A DNA stretch of 64,000 nucleotides. Source: Anaerolineales bacterium. Lineage in GTDB: Bacteria > Chloroflexota > Anaerolineae > Anaerolineales > Villigracilaceae. Positions 50,742 to 59,485 of this stretch are shown here, in pieces (position 1 is the stretch's first letter; the number at the start of each line of letters is the position of its first letter). Location of the stretch: positions 62,001 to 126,000 of the forward strand of contig JACMLM010000071.1 of the NCBI GenBank assembly GCA_014379595.1, given 5' to 3'. Made by a program: the position numbers and the translations under genes. The notes under the pieces were generated by a model, which had not been told where the DNA came from, ran no database searches, and saw nothing but the letters and a program-made list of their open reading frames with translations.

Positions 50742-51173
50742 TCACAATTCCTTCTCCATCAACATGCCATCTTCGCCGTCATTATAATAGGTCTTCCAAA
50801 CATCGATTGTTACATAACCTTCTCTTTCATACATGGCAATAGCAGCATGATTCGAGATTCGCACCGTCAAGCGTGCCCGCGGCACTCCAAGTTTGTCTTC
50901 ACAAGCATGTAACAATACTCGGCCTATGCCTCTTCGCCGATAGCGTGGATCAATCGCAATAGTAGCAATCCATCCCCAGCCATCGTGTGGACGCGGGTCT
51001 CCAGCCACAAATCCTATCATCTTGTTTTCTTCCATCGCTTTAAGTCGGATCACATTGGGGAAAGTTAAAACAGAAATCAGATCAAATAAATGCCAGGCAT
51101 CTTTTGCAAAACTTTCATACTCTAATTTACGAAGTGCGCTGAGGTCAAGGATGGTTGCTTTGATAATTTCCAT
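50742..51173 (-). CDS. RimI-like GNAT acetyltransferase
   Basis: 143 residues from ATG 51173 (another Met three codons upstream). GWIATIAIDPRYRRRGIGRVLLHACEDKL is the acetyl-CoA loop and ARLTVRISNHAAIAMYEREGYV the C-terminal half, characteristic of RimI and related N-alpha-acetyltransferases. Substrate may be ribosomal protein S18 or other N-termini. Single gene upstream of rnd on the same strand. Confidence 0.85.
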   Translation of the reverse strand: MEIIKATILDLSALRKLEYESFAKDAWHLFDLISVLTFPNVIRLKAMEENKMIGFVAGDPRPHDGWGWIATIAIDPRYRRRGIGRVLLHACEDKLGVPRARLTVRISNHAAIAMYEREGYVTIDVWKTYYNDGEDGMLMEKEL

Positions 51174-51244
51174 TTGCAACAATTGTTTTGATTAAAAAAG
51201 TCGACAGACATTAATTTAATTTGTTCGCAACAAAATTTCCAACA

Positions 51245-52282
51245 TTACATATTCTCTTTTGCCATATTAAAATTTCTTTTCCACAAGGTTTCAGCAGCAT
51301 CTAACGTTTTATCGTACCCAAGTTGAAAATAATAACAAATGACAAAAACCAGGATGGCACCGGGGAAAAGCCGATACCAGCCATCATAAATACGAAACGG
51401 GAACTCGATCATCCGAAACATAATTTCCCAAATCGGACGATGGAATAAATAAGCAAAAAAAGATGAATAAGAAATAGCGTTCCAGATCTTATGGTCCAAA
51501 TATCCTGTTCGAAAGATTTTCAAAGCCAGCACAATCATGGTGATAATGTGAAAATCTGAAGCTAAAATATAAGCCCAGGATGTAACTTTATAGTCTCCAA
51601 AGCAGAAAATTCCAAACATTACAAAACCAATAAAAACAAGCAATAATTGAACAGGCAGAGATATTTTTATCAGCTTTTCATAAACATCTTCAAAACGGGC
51701 AAGAAGAATTCCCAGCAAAAAAATCAGATAATATTCAAAAAATCTATAGTCGAACAATCCATATTGGCGATTTATTAAATAAGACCCAACGAACACAAAA
51801 ACTGACCATATCAAGAGATTTCTTGTTGAGCTGGACAAAAACAATCCAAAAATCACAAAATATGAAAAAACAACACTTATATACCAAAGTGTGAGCAGTT
51901 GTTTGACATAAAGAGGTGAGAATAAAAACTGCAGATTTAAAGAATATACAATAAGATCATCTCTCTGTAATGAATAATACATAATAAACATAAAGGAAAG
52001 CAATGCAAGCCAATAGGGGGGGAAGAGACGTACGATTTTCGACCAAATGAACATCAGAAAATCTTTTTGTTTATTCTTATTTGAATGTTCAATAAAATAG
52101 CCCGCCATAAAAAAGAAAGAGCCAAGAAAAAAACCGCGCAAATACGGACCAATAGGCTCCAATTTAATTCCATATAATGTAAGTGAATAGATATCACTGT
52201 GTGAGAACATCAACAAAATAATTGATGCCGCCCGTAAAATTTCGAATTCAGAAAGTTTTTTTGTCTTATCTGCCTGAATCAT
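51245..52282 (-). CDS. Acyltransferase-3 family membrane protein
   Basis: 345 residues from ATG 52282 (ggaga upstream). Ten or so membrane helices, starting FEILRAASIILLMFSHSDIYSL with the conserved His pattern (here FSHSD) and FHRPIWEIMFR near the C-terminus. The family O-acylates surface polysaccharides, lipids or antibiotics. AT-rich relative to neighbours. The wecC-wecB genes 2 kb away suggest surface glycans, a loose association only. Confidence 0.87.
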   Translation of the reverse strand: MIQADKTKKLSEFEILRAASIILLMFSHSDIYSLTLYGIKLEPIGPYLRGFFLGSFFFMAGYFIEHSNKNKQKDFLMFIWSKIVRLFPPYWLALLSFMFIMYYSLQRDDLIVYSLNLQFLFSPLYVKQLLTLWYISVVFSYFVIFGLFLSSSTRNLLIWSVFVFVGSYLINRQYGLFDYRFFEYYLIFLLGILLARFEDVYEKLIKISLPVQLLLVFIGFVMFGIFCFGDYKVTSWAYILASDFHIITMIVLALKIFRTGYLDHKIWNAISYSSFFAYLFHRPIWEIMFRMIEFPFRIYDGWYRLFPGAILVFVICYYFQLGYDKTLDAAETLWKRNFNMAKENM

Positions 52283-52385
52283 GCAGATCTCCATTAAACA
52301 ATAAATTTTTCATCGTGTCTTTTCCAAAACCTTCCTATCCAAAATGCGGAGTGTATTCTAAATTAAGAATACTTTACTGCTTTTT

Positions 52386-52427
52386 AATACAATAAAGCCT
52401 CCCGTTAACGGGAGGCTTTATTGTATT
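52386..52427. terminator. 42-base perfect palindrome acting as terminator
   Basis: aatacaataaagcctcccgtt (52386-52406) is the exact reverse complement of 52407-52427. It follows the slipin stop (minus strand) within 12 bases and has A/T-rich flanks. Confidence 0.9.
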
Positions 52428-52438
52428 ACAGTTTATAT

Positions 52439-53344
52439 TTACTTCTTGATGTCTTTGCCTAGGAAATTATCCAGCATGCTGGTAAATTCCATTGGGAAGA
52501 TAAACTTGGTAGACGGGCTTGAGCCGATGGATTTTAGCGTTTCAAAATATTGAAGCGTCATTGTCTTCTGATCAACAGACTTAGCAGTATTAAAGATGGC
52601 TTCCAAAGCAATAGCAAAACCTTCTGCGCGTAATGCCTGCGCTTGCTTATCACCTTCTGCGCGTAAGATATTAGACTCACGTTCACCCTTGGCTGACAAG
52701 ACAGCGGCTTGCTTGGTACCTTCTGCACGATTGATTGCAGCTTCCTGATCACCCATAGACTCAGTCACAAGCGCGCGGCGAATACGTTCAGCAGACATCT
52801 GACGGTTCATCGCATCCTGTACTTCACGCGGCGGGACGATCTCGCGGATTTCAACATTGGTCACTTTCACACCCCATCGCTCAGTTACTTCATCAAGACG
52901 AGTGCGGAGCATGTTGTTGATATGCTCACGCTCTGAAAGTACATCATCTAATGGAATACCACCGATCACAGCACGTAATGTAGTAGCCGCAATACCAGCC
53001 GCAGCTGATTCAAAGTTCCCTACCTGCAAAATAGACTCAGTTGGGTCCAAAACTTTGTAGTACCAAAGGAAATCAATGGAGATCGGTGCGTTATCTTTAG
53101 TGATCGAGGTCTGATGAGGAATCTCACGCACCTGTTCACGCAAATCCACTTTCACAGCACGATCAATTACGGGGATGAGCAAAACGATTCCAGGTCCTTT
53201 TGTACCCACGGAACGGCCTAGTCGAAATACAACCAGGCGCTGATATTCAGGAATGATGCGGATCGCATTGGCTAGAAATACAAAGCCAATGACGAGCAAT
53301 GCACCAACAAAACAAAGTAATCCACCACCAAAAATTTCGGGCAT
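52439..53344 (-). CDS. Slipin/stomatin-like SPFH membrane protein
   Basis: 301 residues. One N-terminal membrane helix (VGALLVIGFVFLANAIRII), then band-7 core YQRLVVFRLGRSVGTKGPGIVLLIPVIDRAVKVDLREQV and VTNVEIREIVPPREVQDAMNRQMSAERIRRALVTES, with a coiled coil rich in Ala/Glu. It partners with the NfeD protein encoded just upstream, a widely conserved pair that organises membrane domains. 21 bases separate the two genes. Confidence 0.94.
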   Translation of the reverse strand: MPEIFGGGLLCFVGALLVIGFVFLANAIRIIPEYQRLVVFRLGRSVGTKGPGIVLLIPVIDRAVKVDLREQVREIPHQTSITKDNAPISIDFLWYYKVLDPTESILQVGNFESAAAGIAATTLRAVIGGIPLDDVLSEREHINNMLRTRLDEVTERWGVKVTNVEIREIVPPREVQDAMNRQMSAERIRRALVTESMGDQEAAINRAEGTKQAAVLSAKGERESNILRAEGDKQAQALRAEGFAIALEAIFNTAKSVDQKTMTLQYFETLKSIGSSPSTKFIFPMEFTSMLDNFLGKDIKK

Positions 53345-53365
53345 TATTATCTCCTTTATAAATTA

Positions 53366-53965
53366 TTATGTTGGAATATCTTTTTCAACAACGAGGACAA
53401 ATCCCTCGCGACGGACGACACGAATGGCGCTCCCAGCAGGAATCGACTTGTCGCTTTTGGCGGACCACATTTCGCCTGCTACAAACACACTTCCCTCTTC
53501 ATGAATCTTTGACCTTGCTTCACCAGACGAACCGATTAAGGCTTCCAAATCATGGGTTGGACGGACTACAGCAGCTTGAACAGTTTTTCGAACTGCGATC
53601 CACAAAAAGGCGGTCATAAGCCCGGAAGCTACAAATGCAACAATAGGATTAACTGCAGGTTTCCAACCATCAACAGCGAACAGAAATATTGAACCTACAA
53701 TAAGCAGCAAAATGGAAACCGCAAGATAAAGTTCACGTTTTGGTTTTTGAATAGCATAAACGAACGGCACAATGCTCAACCCAAGCAAAATTATTGCCCA
53801 CGCGTTAAATGATAGGTTATAGACTGCATATCCTGCCAACGCAAGACAAAAGAATGCGCCTATCTCAAACAATCCAGTACCTGGGGTCACAAGCGCCATC
53901 AAGCCAAGTAAAATGCCACCCAGCAAGATTAGATATGCAATGTTCGGTTCTAATAGAAAATCCAT
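53366..53965 (-). CDS. NfeD-family membrane protein
   Basis: 199 residues. Four membrane helices (residues 5-140), then an OB-like domain LIGSSGEARSKIHEEGSVFVAGEMWSAKSDKSIPAGSAIRVVRREGFVLVVEK typical of the NfeD C-terminus. It lacks the N-terminal ClpP-like serine protease, so it is the short NfeD1b type. Operon with slipin downstream. Ribosome binding site ggaggc. Confidence 0.92.
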   Translation of the reverse strand: MDFLLEPNIAYLILLGGILLGLMALVTPGTGLFEIGAFFCLALAGYAVYNLSFNAWAIILLGLSIVPFVYAIQKPKRELYLAVSILLLIVGSIFLFAVDGWKPAVNPIVAFVASGLMTAFLWIAVRKTVQAAVVRPTHDLEALIGSSGEARSKIHEEGSVFVAGEMWSAKSDKSIPAGSAIRVVRREGFVLVVEKDIPT

Positions 53966-54095
53966 TATGCCTCCATTCGATTATACAACAAGAACGATTA
54001 CACTACATACGGTTGATGGCTGTTAAAGTTGTGCAAAGAAGCCAGCATATTGGTTTTATAATAGAAAGTATTAAATCATTCCATTTGGAGACTCA

Positions 54096-55415
54096 GTGAA
54101 ATTTCAAAAAATTTGTATCATTGGCCTCGGATATATTGGCTTGCCAACAGCATCCACTTTTGCCACACACGGCCTTAATGTTCTGGGCGTGGATATTAAG
54201 CCACATATTATTGAAACGCTTAATAAAGGCGAAGTACATATCCATGAACCGGGTTTGAGCGAAGTCGTAAGAAAAGCGATTCAGTCCGGGAAATTTACAG
54301 CAGCGCTCAAACCTGAAGAGGCTGATGCATTTATCATCGCGGTCCCTACTCCCTTTCAAGAAAATAAATTTGGTGAATACAACGGCGTAGCATATAAGTT
54401 GGCGGACATGCGTGCAGTAATATCTGCGGCAGAGTCGATTATGCCATTTTTGAAAAAAGGAAATCTGGTCATCCTTGAATCAACATCCCCTCCGCGTACT
54501 ACTGTGGATTTGGTTGCGCCTATTCTCGCTCGCTCTGGACTTGAAGCTGGGCTTGATTTCCATTTGGCATATTCGCCCGAACGGGTTTTGCCCGGGCAGA
54601 TCATGCGTGAACTCATTGAAAATGCGAGGGTAATCGGCGGCGTCAATAGTGAATCAGCGCAAGCAGGTCATGACCTGTATGCAACTTTTGTAAAAGGACA
54701 GATCGTTCAAACTGATGCTACAACCGCTGAGATGGTCAAATTGATGGAGAACACACATCGAGATGTAAATATTGCGATAGCAAATGAGTTCTCACGCCTT
54801 GCTGATAAATTCGGTGTGGATGTATGGGAAGCGATCTCTCTTGCAAATTTACATCCCCGTATAAAAATCCTTAGCCCTGGTCCAGGCGTGGGTGGACATT
54901 GTATTAGTGTAGATCCATGGTTTTTTGTAGAGGCAGCCCCAGAGTTGAGTCCACTCATTTATCACTCACGAAAAGTGAACGATGCACAACCAGAATTTGT
55001 TGTTAAAATTACTGAACGCGCATTAGGCGCATTAGATAACAAGAAGATTGCAGTACTTGGTTTAGCATATAAACCTGATGTGGATGATCTGCGCGAAAGC
55101 CCCGCAAATGAAATAGTACACATGCTCCAAGAAAAAAGCGCGCAAGTAAAAGCATGGGAGCCATATAACCCTGATGCGATTATGCCAGGTATTAACATGG
55201 CTCCATCTCTTGATGAAGCCATAAAAGATGCAGATGCCATTCTCCTATTGGTCAAGCACACAGAATTCGGAACATTAAATCCAGAAGCAATCGCGAAGAA
55301 AACAAAAGCGCGTATTGTGATAGATACAGTTAATGGGTGGGATAGTGAAATGTGGAAAAATGCTGGCTTTCAATTTTTCCGCCTTGGTGACAGTAAATCG
55401 AAGACTACAAACTAG
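54096..55415 (+). CDS. wecC: UDP-N-acetyl-D-mannosaminuronate dehydrogenase
   Basis: 439 residues, GTG start at 54096 with ggag 6 bases upstream. NAD-binding KICIIGLGYIGLPTASTFATHG, LESTSPPRTTVDLVAP, and catalytic GPGVGGHCISVDPWF (C269) define the UDP-sugar 6-dehydrogenase family; the HCISVDPWF variant fits WecC-type UDP-ManNAc dehydrogenases. Followed by wecB, so the pair makes UDP-ManNAcA for surface polysaccharide. Confidence 0.93.
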   Translation: MKFQKICIIGLGYIGLPTASTFATHGLNVLGVDIKPHIIETLNKGEVHIHEPGLSEVVRKAIQSGKFTAALKPEEADAFIIAVPTPFQENKFGEYNGVAYKLADMRAVISAAESIMPFLKKGNLVILESTSPPRTTVDLVAPILARSGLEAGLDFHLAYSPERVLPGQIMRELIENARVIGGVNSESAQAGHDLYATFVKGQIVQTDATTAEMVKLMENTHRDVNIAIANEFSRLADKFGVDVWEAISLANLHPRIKILSPGPGVGGHCISVDPWFFVEAAPELSPLIYHSRKVNDAQPEFVVKITERALGALDNKKIAVLGLAYKPDVDDLRESPANEIVHMLQEKSAQVKAWEPYNPDAIMPGINMAPSLDEAIKDADAILLLVKHTEFGTLNPEAIAKKTKARIVIDTVNGWDSEMWKNAGFQFFRLGDSKSKTTN

Positions 55416-55434
55416 TCTTGAGCCGGTAGAAACA

Positions 55435-56547
55435 TTGAAAATTCTCTCCGTATTCGGTACACGACCAGAAGCCGTAAAAATGGCACCCATTGTAAAACTG
55501 CTTGCCCAAACAGCAGGTATAGAATCTCGCGTGTGCGTGACAGCACAGCATCGTCAAATGCTTGATCAAGTGTTGAGTTTATTTGAGATCAAGCCTGATT
55601 ATGATCTTGACCTAATGCGAGATGATCAATCTCTTGCACAGCTTAGCGCAAATATCTTTACACACCTTGACCCTGTATTAGAAGATTTCAAACCTGATTG
55701 GGTATTAGCAGTTGGAGATACTACAACAGTGGTCACCACTTCGTTACTGGCATTTTACAGGCGGATCAAGTTCGGCCATATTGAAGCGGGTTTGCGGACT
55801 CATAACAAATGGCATCCTTTTCCAGAAGAAATCAATCGTCGTTTGGCGACCGTAACTGCAGATTTACACTTTGCACCAACTGCATGGTCGCAGGGAAATT
55901 TATTACGCGAAGGTGTTGATGAAAAAGCTGTTATCGTGACAGGTAACTCTGTCATTGATGCACTTAAATTTGTGTCGAAGCAGGATGAACCAAAAGAAAC
56001 AAAAGATATTCTGGCAAAAATAGGAGGTAAAAAAATTATCCTTGTCACAGCACACCGACGCGAAAATTTTGGCAAACCGCTTGAAAATATTTGCAACGCA
56101 CTGAAAGAGCTGGCAGCCCGCGAAGATATTGAAATTGTTTATCCTGTACATTTGAATCCAAATGTACAAGAAACTGTTAATCGGATTCTGAAAGATGTCC
56201 ATCACATTACATTATTGCCGCCATTGGATTATTTGCCACTGGTTCATTTAATGAAACATGCCACACTTATCCTCACTGACTCTGGCGGGCTTCAAGAGGA
56301 AGCGCCCGCTTTTGGCATTCCAACTCTTGTGCTTCGCGATGTAACTGAACGCCCGGAGGGAGTGGAAGCAGGGACACTCAAACTCGTTGGAACAGAGACC
56401 AGTCACATCGTCCACGAGGCGAAGCGGCTTTTAGACGATGAATCCGCTTATGCAGAAATGGCACAGGCTGTTAATCCATATGGTGACGGTCATACAGCGG
56501 AAAAGATCATCCAAGCCCTGTTAAACACATCTATAAAAAGTATCTAA
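55435..56547 (+). CDS. wecB: UDP-N-acetylglucosamine 2-epimerase (non-hydrolysing)
   Basis: 370 residues from TTG 55435, chosen because LKILSVFGTRPEAVKMAP is the family N-terminus; longer in-frame starts overlap wecC and add non-homologous residues. Key motifs: VTAQHRQMLDQ, VLAVGDTTTVVTTSLLAFY, FGHIEAGLRTHNKWHPFPEEINRRL and LTDSGGLQEEAPAFGIPTLVLRDVTERPEG. Converts UDP-GlcNAc to UDP-ManNAc, the substrate of WecC. 19-base gap to wecC. Confidence 0.93.
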   Translation: MKILSVFGTRPEAVKMAPIVKLLAQTAGIESRVCVTAQHRQMLDQVLSLFEIKPDYDLDLMRDDQSLAQLSANIFTHLDPVLEDFKPDWVLAVGDTTTVVTTSLLAFYRRIKFGHIEAGLRTHNKWHPFPEEINRRLATVTADLHFAPTAWSQGNLLREGVDEKAVIVTGNSVIDALKFVSKQDEPKETKDILAKIGGKKIILVTAHRRENFGKPLENICNALKELAAREDIEIVYPVHLNPNVQETVNRILKDVHHITLLPPLDYLPLVHLMKHATLILTDSGGLQEEAPAFGIPTLVLRDVTERPEGVEAGTLKLVGTETSHIVHEAKRLLDDESAYAEMAQAVNPYGDGHTAEKIIQALLNTSIKSI

Positions 56548-56620
56548 TCAACAGGTTTTTGAAAACGGAAGTTTGTAACGTTTCATAAAAATTTTCTGAG
56601 TATAATGAAATGGGTACAAT

Positions 56621-57562
56621 ATGTTTCGCCGATTTCTTGCAATACTCCTCGCATTTTGTCTCGTCAGCGCCAGTTGGGGATATGCCCGCGCGCAGACGCA
56701 GGAGACAAAGTATTTTAGCGAGACCGGTCATAATGTTAAAGGGGATTTTCTAAAGTTTTACAACGCCAATTCCAATGCGACTTTTTTATATGGCTACCCA
56801 ATTACTGAAGAGTTTGCAAGCAAAGATGGCAGAACAGTGCAATATTTTCAACGCGCCCGCTTTGAATATCGTGCAGACCTGCCCGCTGGCGAGCGAATAC
56901 AACTCACCCAACTAGGCCGCGAAATTTACACCAGTACCTCGCCATTGAACGTGACCAATTCATTTGCATGCCGTACTTATACAGAAACAGGCTTTGGAGT
57001 TTGTTTTGCATTTCTTGAATTTTTTGATCAATATGGCGGAGTGACACAGTTTGGATACCCCATTTCTGGATTTGAATATCACGAAAATAAGATCGTGCAG
57101 TATTTTGAAAAAGCACGCCTCGAATGGCAGCCGTGGAAAACTGAAGGCCAGCGCGTGGTTGTTTCTGACCTTGGCCGTTTCTACTTTGATAAACTGGGTG
57201 AAGATATTGGCCTCATTCCTCCTGTCAAGCCGTTGGATAATACAACTACGTCAGTTATTAACTTGCAGGTACGTGCATTTGTATCGAAAGCGGTGGCTCT
57301 TGCAACAGATAGCCAGACTATATTCGTAATCGTTCAAGACCAAAATTTGCTGTCCATTGCCAATGCAGGCTGCACTGCAACAGTTCATTGGCCGGATGGC
57401 CGCAATGAAGCAATCGCGATCACAACCAATGCAAACGGAGTTGGCGTTGTTCCGCTCTCCTTCACGGGCCAACCTTATGGCAGTTTGATCTATGCTGATG
57501 TTATATGTATCTATAATGGCCTACGTGGCAGCACAACAACATCATTTAGAATTTGGTATTAA
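56621..57562 (+). CDS. Secreted protein with LGFP-like repeats
   Basis: 313 residues. Cleavable signal peptide (FLAILLAFCLVSASWGYARA), then two similar units of about 70 residues: YGYPITEEFASKDGRTVQYFQRARFEYR and FGYPISGFEYHENKIVQYFEKARLEWQ. These resemble LGFP repeats, which bind cell-wall glycans. The C-terminal 90 residues look like an Ig/invasin-type domain (QVRAFVSKAVALATDSQTIFVIVQD). TATAAT at 56601-56606. Secreted, probably envelope-associated. Confidence 0.8.
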   Translation: MFRRFLAILLAFCLVSASWGYARAQTQETKYFSETGHNVKGDFLKFYNANSNATFLYGYPITEEFASKDGRTVQYFQRARFEYRADLPAGERIQLTQLGREIYTSTSPLNVTNSFACRTYTETGFGVCFAFLEFFDQYGGVTQFGYPISGFEYHENKIVQYFEKARLEWQPWKTEGQRVVVSDLGRFYFDKLGEDIGLIPPVKPLDNTTTSVINLQVRAFVSKAVALATDSQTIFVIVQDQNLLSIANAGCTATVHWPDGRNEAIAITTNANGVGVVPLSFTGQPYGSLIYADVICIYNGLRGSTTTSFRIWY

Positions 57563-57594
57563 TTATTCCAAGCCACTAGACTTATATTTTAAAG

Positions 57595-57625
57595 AAAAAA
57601 TCCCTTTCGTTGAAAGGGATTTTTT
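57595..57625. terminator. Bidirectional terminator
   Basis: aaaaaatccctttc (57595-57608) with gaaagggatttttt (57612-57625), 14-bp stem, between convergent genes. Confidence 0.93.
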
Positions 57626-58325
57626 ATACCAAACTCTTCATCTCAAACACTGGCCCGTCTTTACAGGTCATCTTCCATTCATGATGGATTGTCAACGCAC
57701 AGACGCCGCATTCTGCAAGTGCGCCGCATGGCATGGGTACGCGGACTAAAACCTGCGCCTCGCGCGGCGATTTAGCCTGCTCCACCTTTCCAAACTTTTC
57801 TTTAAGCTGATTCAGATTCGCACGGGTAATATCAAACGCGGCATAGTCTGCCCAGTGATAAATATCAAGCATTGCCTGCAACGGTTGAACTTCTACGGCT
57901 TCTGGCAGGTTATCAACCACAGAGTTACAAACCACCACAACTTCAGCATGTTGTTTAAGCGAAGTTGATATCAATCCTCGCAGGCGTGCAGGTGACTCAT
58001 CAAAAGCGATCAGCGCTACTTTGCGGGCAGATGTTGGAATCGAGAAGCCATGTCCCAGCGGGCCGCGAAAATTTAGATGTGTACCAGGTATCCAGGATGA
58101 ATCCAAAAGAGGTGCGGAGCGAAATCCATTCGGCGCTGAGTCGCTAAAGAAAACAGGAACAGCTAGAGGGGAATCTGAGCCGAGTGCGTGGGCGAGCAGA
58201 TACTGCCCCGGCGCTGGAATCAGTTCAGGCGGGCAGATAATCCCAGCGCTGGAATCCAAATAAATTTCATGCAGTTTGCCTTCTCCGCTTTTCATAGGAG
58301 AAATGTTAACACGCATTGAAGGCAT
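57624..58325 (-). CDS. PyrK-like Fe-S electron-transfer protein
   Basis: 233 residues from ATG 58325; further in-frame starts (58316, 58295) also lack ribosome binding sites, while a TATAAC box sits about 10 bases upstream. An FAD/oxidoreductase-like fold with PGTHLNFRGPLGHGFSIP, then a [2Fe-2S] cluster region MPCGALAECGVCALTIHHEWKMTCKDGPVF with four Cys, as in the electron-transfer subunit of dihydroorotate dehydrogenase B. No pyrD adjoins, so the partner enzyme is not clear. Confidence 0.78.
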   Translation of the reverse strand: MPSMRVNISPMKSGEGKLHEIYLDSSAGIICPPELIPAPGQYLLAHALGSDSPLAVPVFFSDSAPNGFRSAPLLDSSWIPGTHLNFRGPLGHGFSIPTSARKVALIAFDESPARLRGLISTSLKQHAEVVVVCNSVVDNLPEAVEVQPLQAMLDIYHWADYAAFDITRANLNQLKEKFGKVEQAKSPREAQVLVRVPMPCGALAECGVCALTIHHEWKMTCKDGPVFEMKSLV

Positions 58326-58383
58326 AAGCAAGCGAGTTATAATTTATGAACAATAAGTTTAATTTTATGTTTCGGAGGAAACG

Positions 58384-59409
58384 ATGAATATTTCAGGTTT
58401 GCTACAAGGACTTGCGGGTTTTGCCTGGTTCGGGTTGATCGGTGTGGTGGTTATGATATTTATACGCGCCAGCCGCAACCAACCCGCCAAGGGATTAAAT
58501 TCGCTTGTGGTCGTGTTACTAGTTGCAGCGGTGATACTGACCGCAGTAGGCGCTGGGCTTGTATATGTACAGCCAGAAGAACGCGGCGTTGTGTTCTCAG
58601 CTTTTGCTCAAGGTGGTCTGCGGAAAGAAGCGCTCGACCCTGGTGTGCATTTGATTATTCCCTTTATTGAGCAGGTGCGTACTTACCCGATCTCGCGCCA
58701 AACCTATACAATGTCCGCTACAACTGGCGAAGGCAATGTGGCTGGTGATGATTCGATCCGCGCCCGTACAAACGATGGACAGGAAGTTTTCATTGAGGCA
58801 TCGGTCATCTTTTCGATTGATCCCACTGAGATCATCTCTTTGCATATTACATGGCAAGATCGTTATACCGACGAATTAGTGCGCCCCACTGTGCGCGGTA
58901 TCATACGTGATGTCACTTCACAATTTGGTGTCGAAGAAATTGTAAGCACTCAACGCACTGTGCTTGAAGAACAGATTACAGCTTTAATGGAGACAAAGTT
59001 CAAGGAAAATAATTTAATCCTAGTGGACTTTGTCTTGCGTGATATTCACTTTAGCGAGGAATACGCCCTGGCAGTTGAGCAAAAACAAATTGCCGAACAG
59101 CAGTCACAGCAAGCCAAGTTTGTGGTTGAGTCGAAAAAGCAAGAAGCTGAGCAGGCACGTCAAGTAGCACAAGGTGCAGCTGATGCGGCAGTCATCGCGG
59201 CACAAGGCGCTGCAGAAGCAAGGCTCATTCAAGCTGCAGCGGAAGCTGAAGCCAATCAATTGATCGCTCAATCGATTACTGATGAATTGGTGCAATATCA
59301 ATACGTTTTGAAATTGGCGCCCGGCGTAGAGACAATCTTTATACCCAGCGGCAATCAATTCATTTTGCCATTGCCCAACACAACAACACCGAGCACAACG
59401 ACGCCCTAA
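58384..59409 (+). CDS. Prohibitin-like SPFH membrane protein
   Basis: 341 residues. Two N-terminal hydrophobic segments (residues 10-28 and 37-62), then band-7 domain VQPEERGVVFSAFAQGGLRKEALDPGVHLIIPFIEQV and VLEEQITALMETKFKENNLILVDFVLRDIHFSEEYALAVEQKQIAEQQ, and a long Ala/Gln/Glu coiled coil, ending with a Thr/Pro tail. Ribosome binding site cggagga. Prohibitin-type scaffolds modulate membrane proteases; independent of the slipin pair at 52-54 kb. Confidence 0.92.
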   Translation: MNISGLLQGLAGFAWFGLIGVVVMIFIRASRNQPAKGLNSLVVVLLVAAVILTAVGAGLVYVQPEERGVVFSAFAQGGLRKEALDPGVHLIIPFIEQVRTYPISRQTYTMSATTGEGNVAGDDSIRARTNDGQEVFIEASVIFSIDPTEIISLHITWQDRYTDELVRPTVRGIIRDVTSQFGVEEIVSTQRTVLEEQITALMETKFKENNLILVDFVLRDIHFSEEYALAVEQKQIAEQQSQQAKFVVESKKQEAEQARQVAQGAADAAVIAAQGAAEARLIQAAAEAEANQLIAQSITDELVQYQYVLKLAPGVETIFIPSGNQFILPLPNTTTPSTTTP

Positions 59410-59423
59410 TCAATAAAGTTGGT

Positions 59424-59470
59424 AAAATAATGACCAGCAACTTGTGATAGTTGCTGGTCATTTTATTTTA
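59424..59470 (+). terminator. Terminator before selD
   Basis: aaaataatgaccagcaac and gttgctggtcattttatttt form a stem with an 8-base loop and a T-rich tail. selD begins 16 bases later, so selD needs its own promoter or read-through. Confidence 0.88.
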
Positions 59471-59485
59471 TCGCCAGGAGATTGA

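Noticed and set aside
55333-55434. Longer wecB start overlapping wecC
   Set aside because: The extra 34 residues show no epimerase homology, and the known family N-terminus (KILSVFGTRPEAVKM) begins at TTG 55435.
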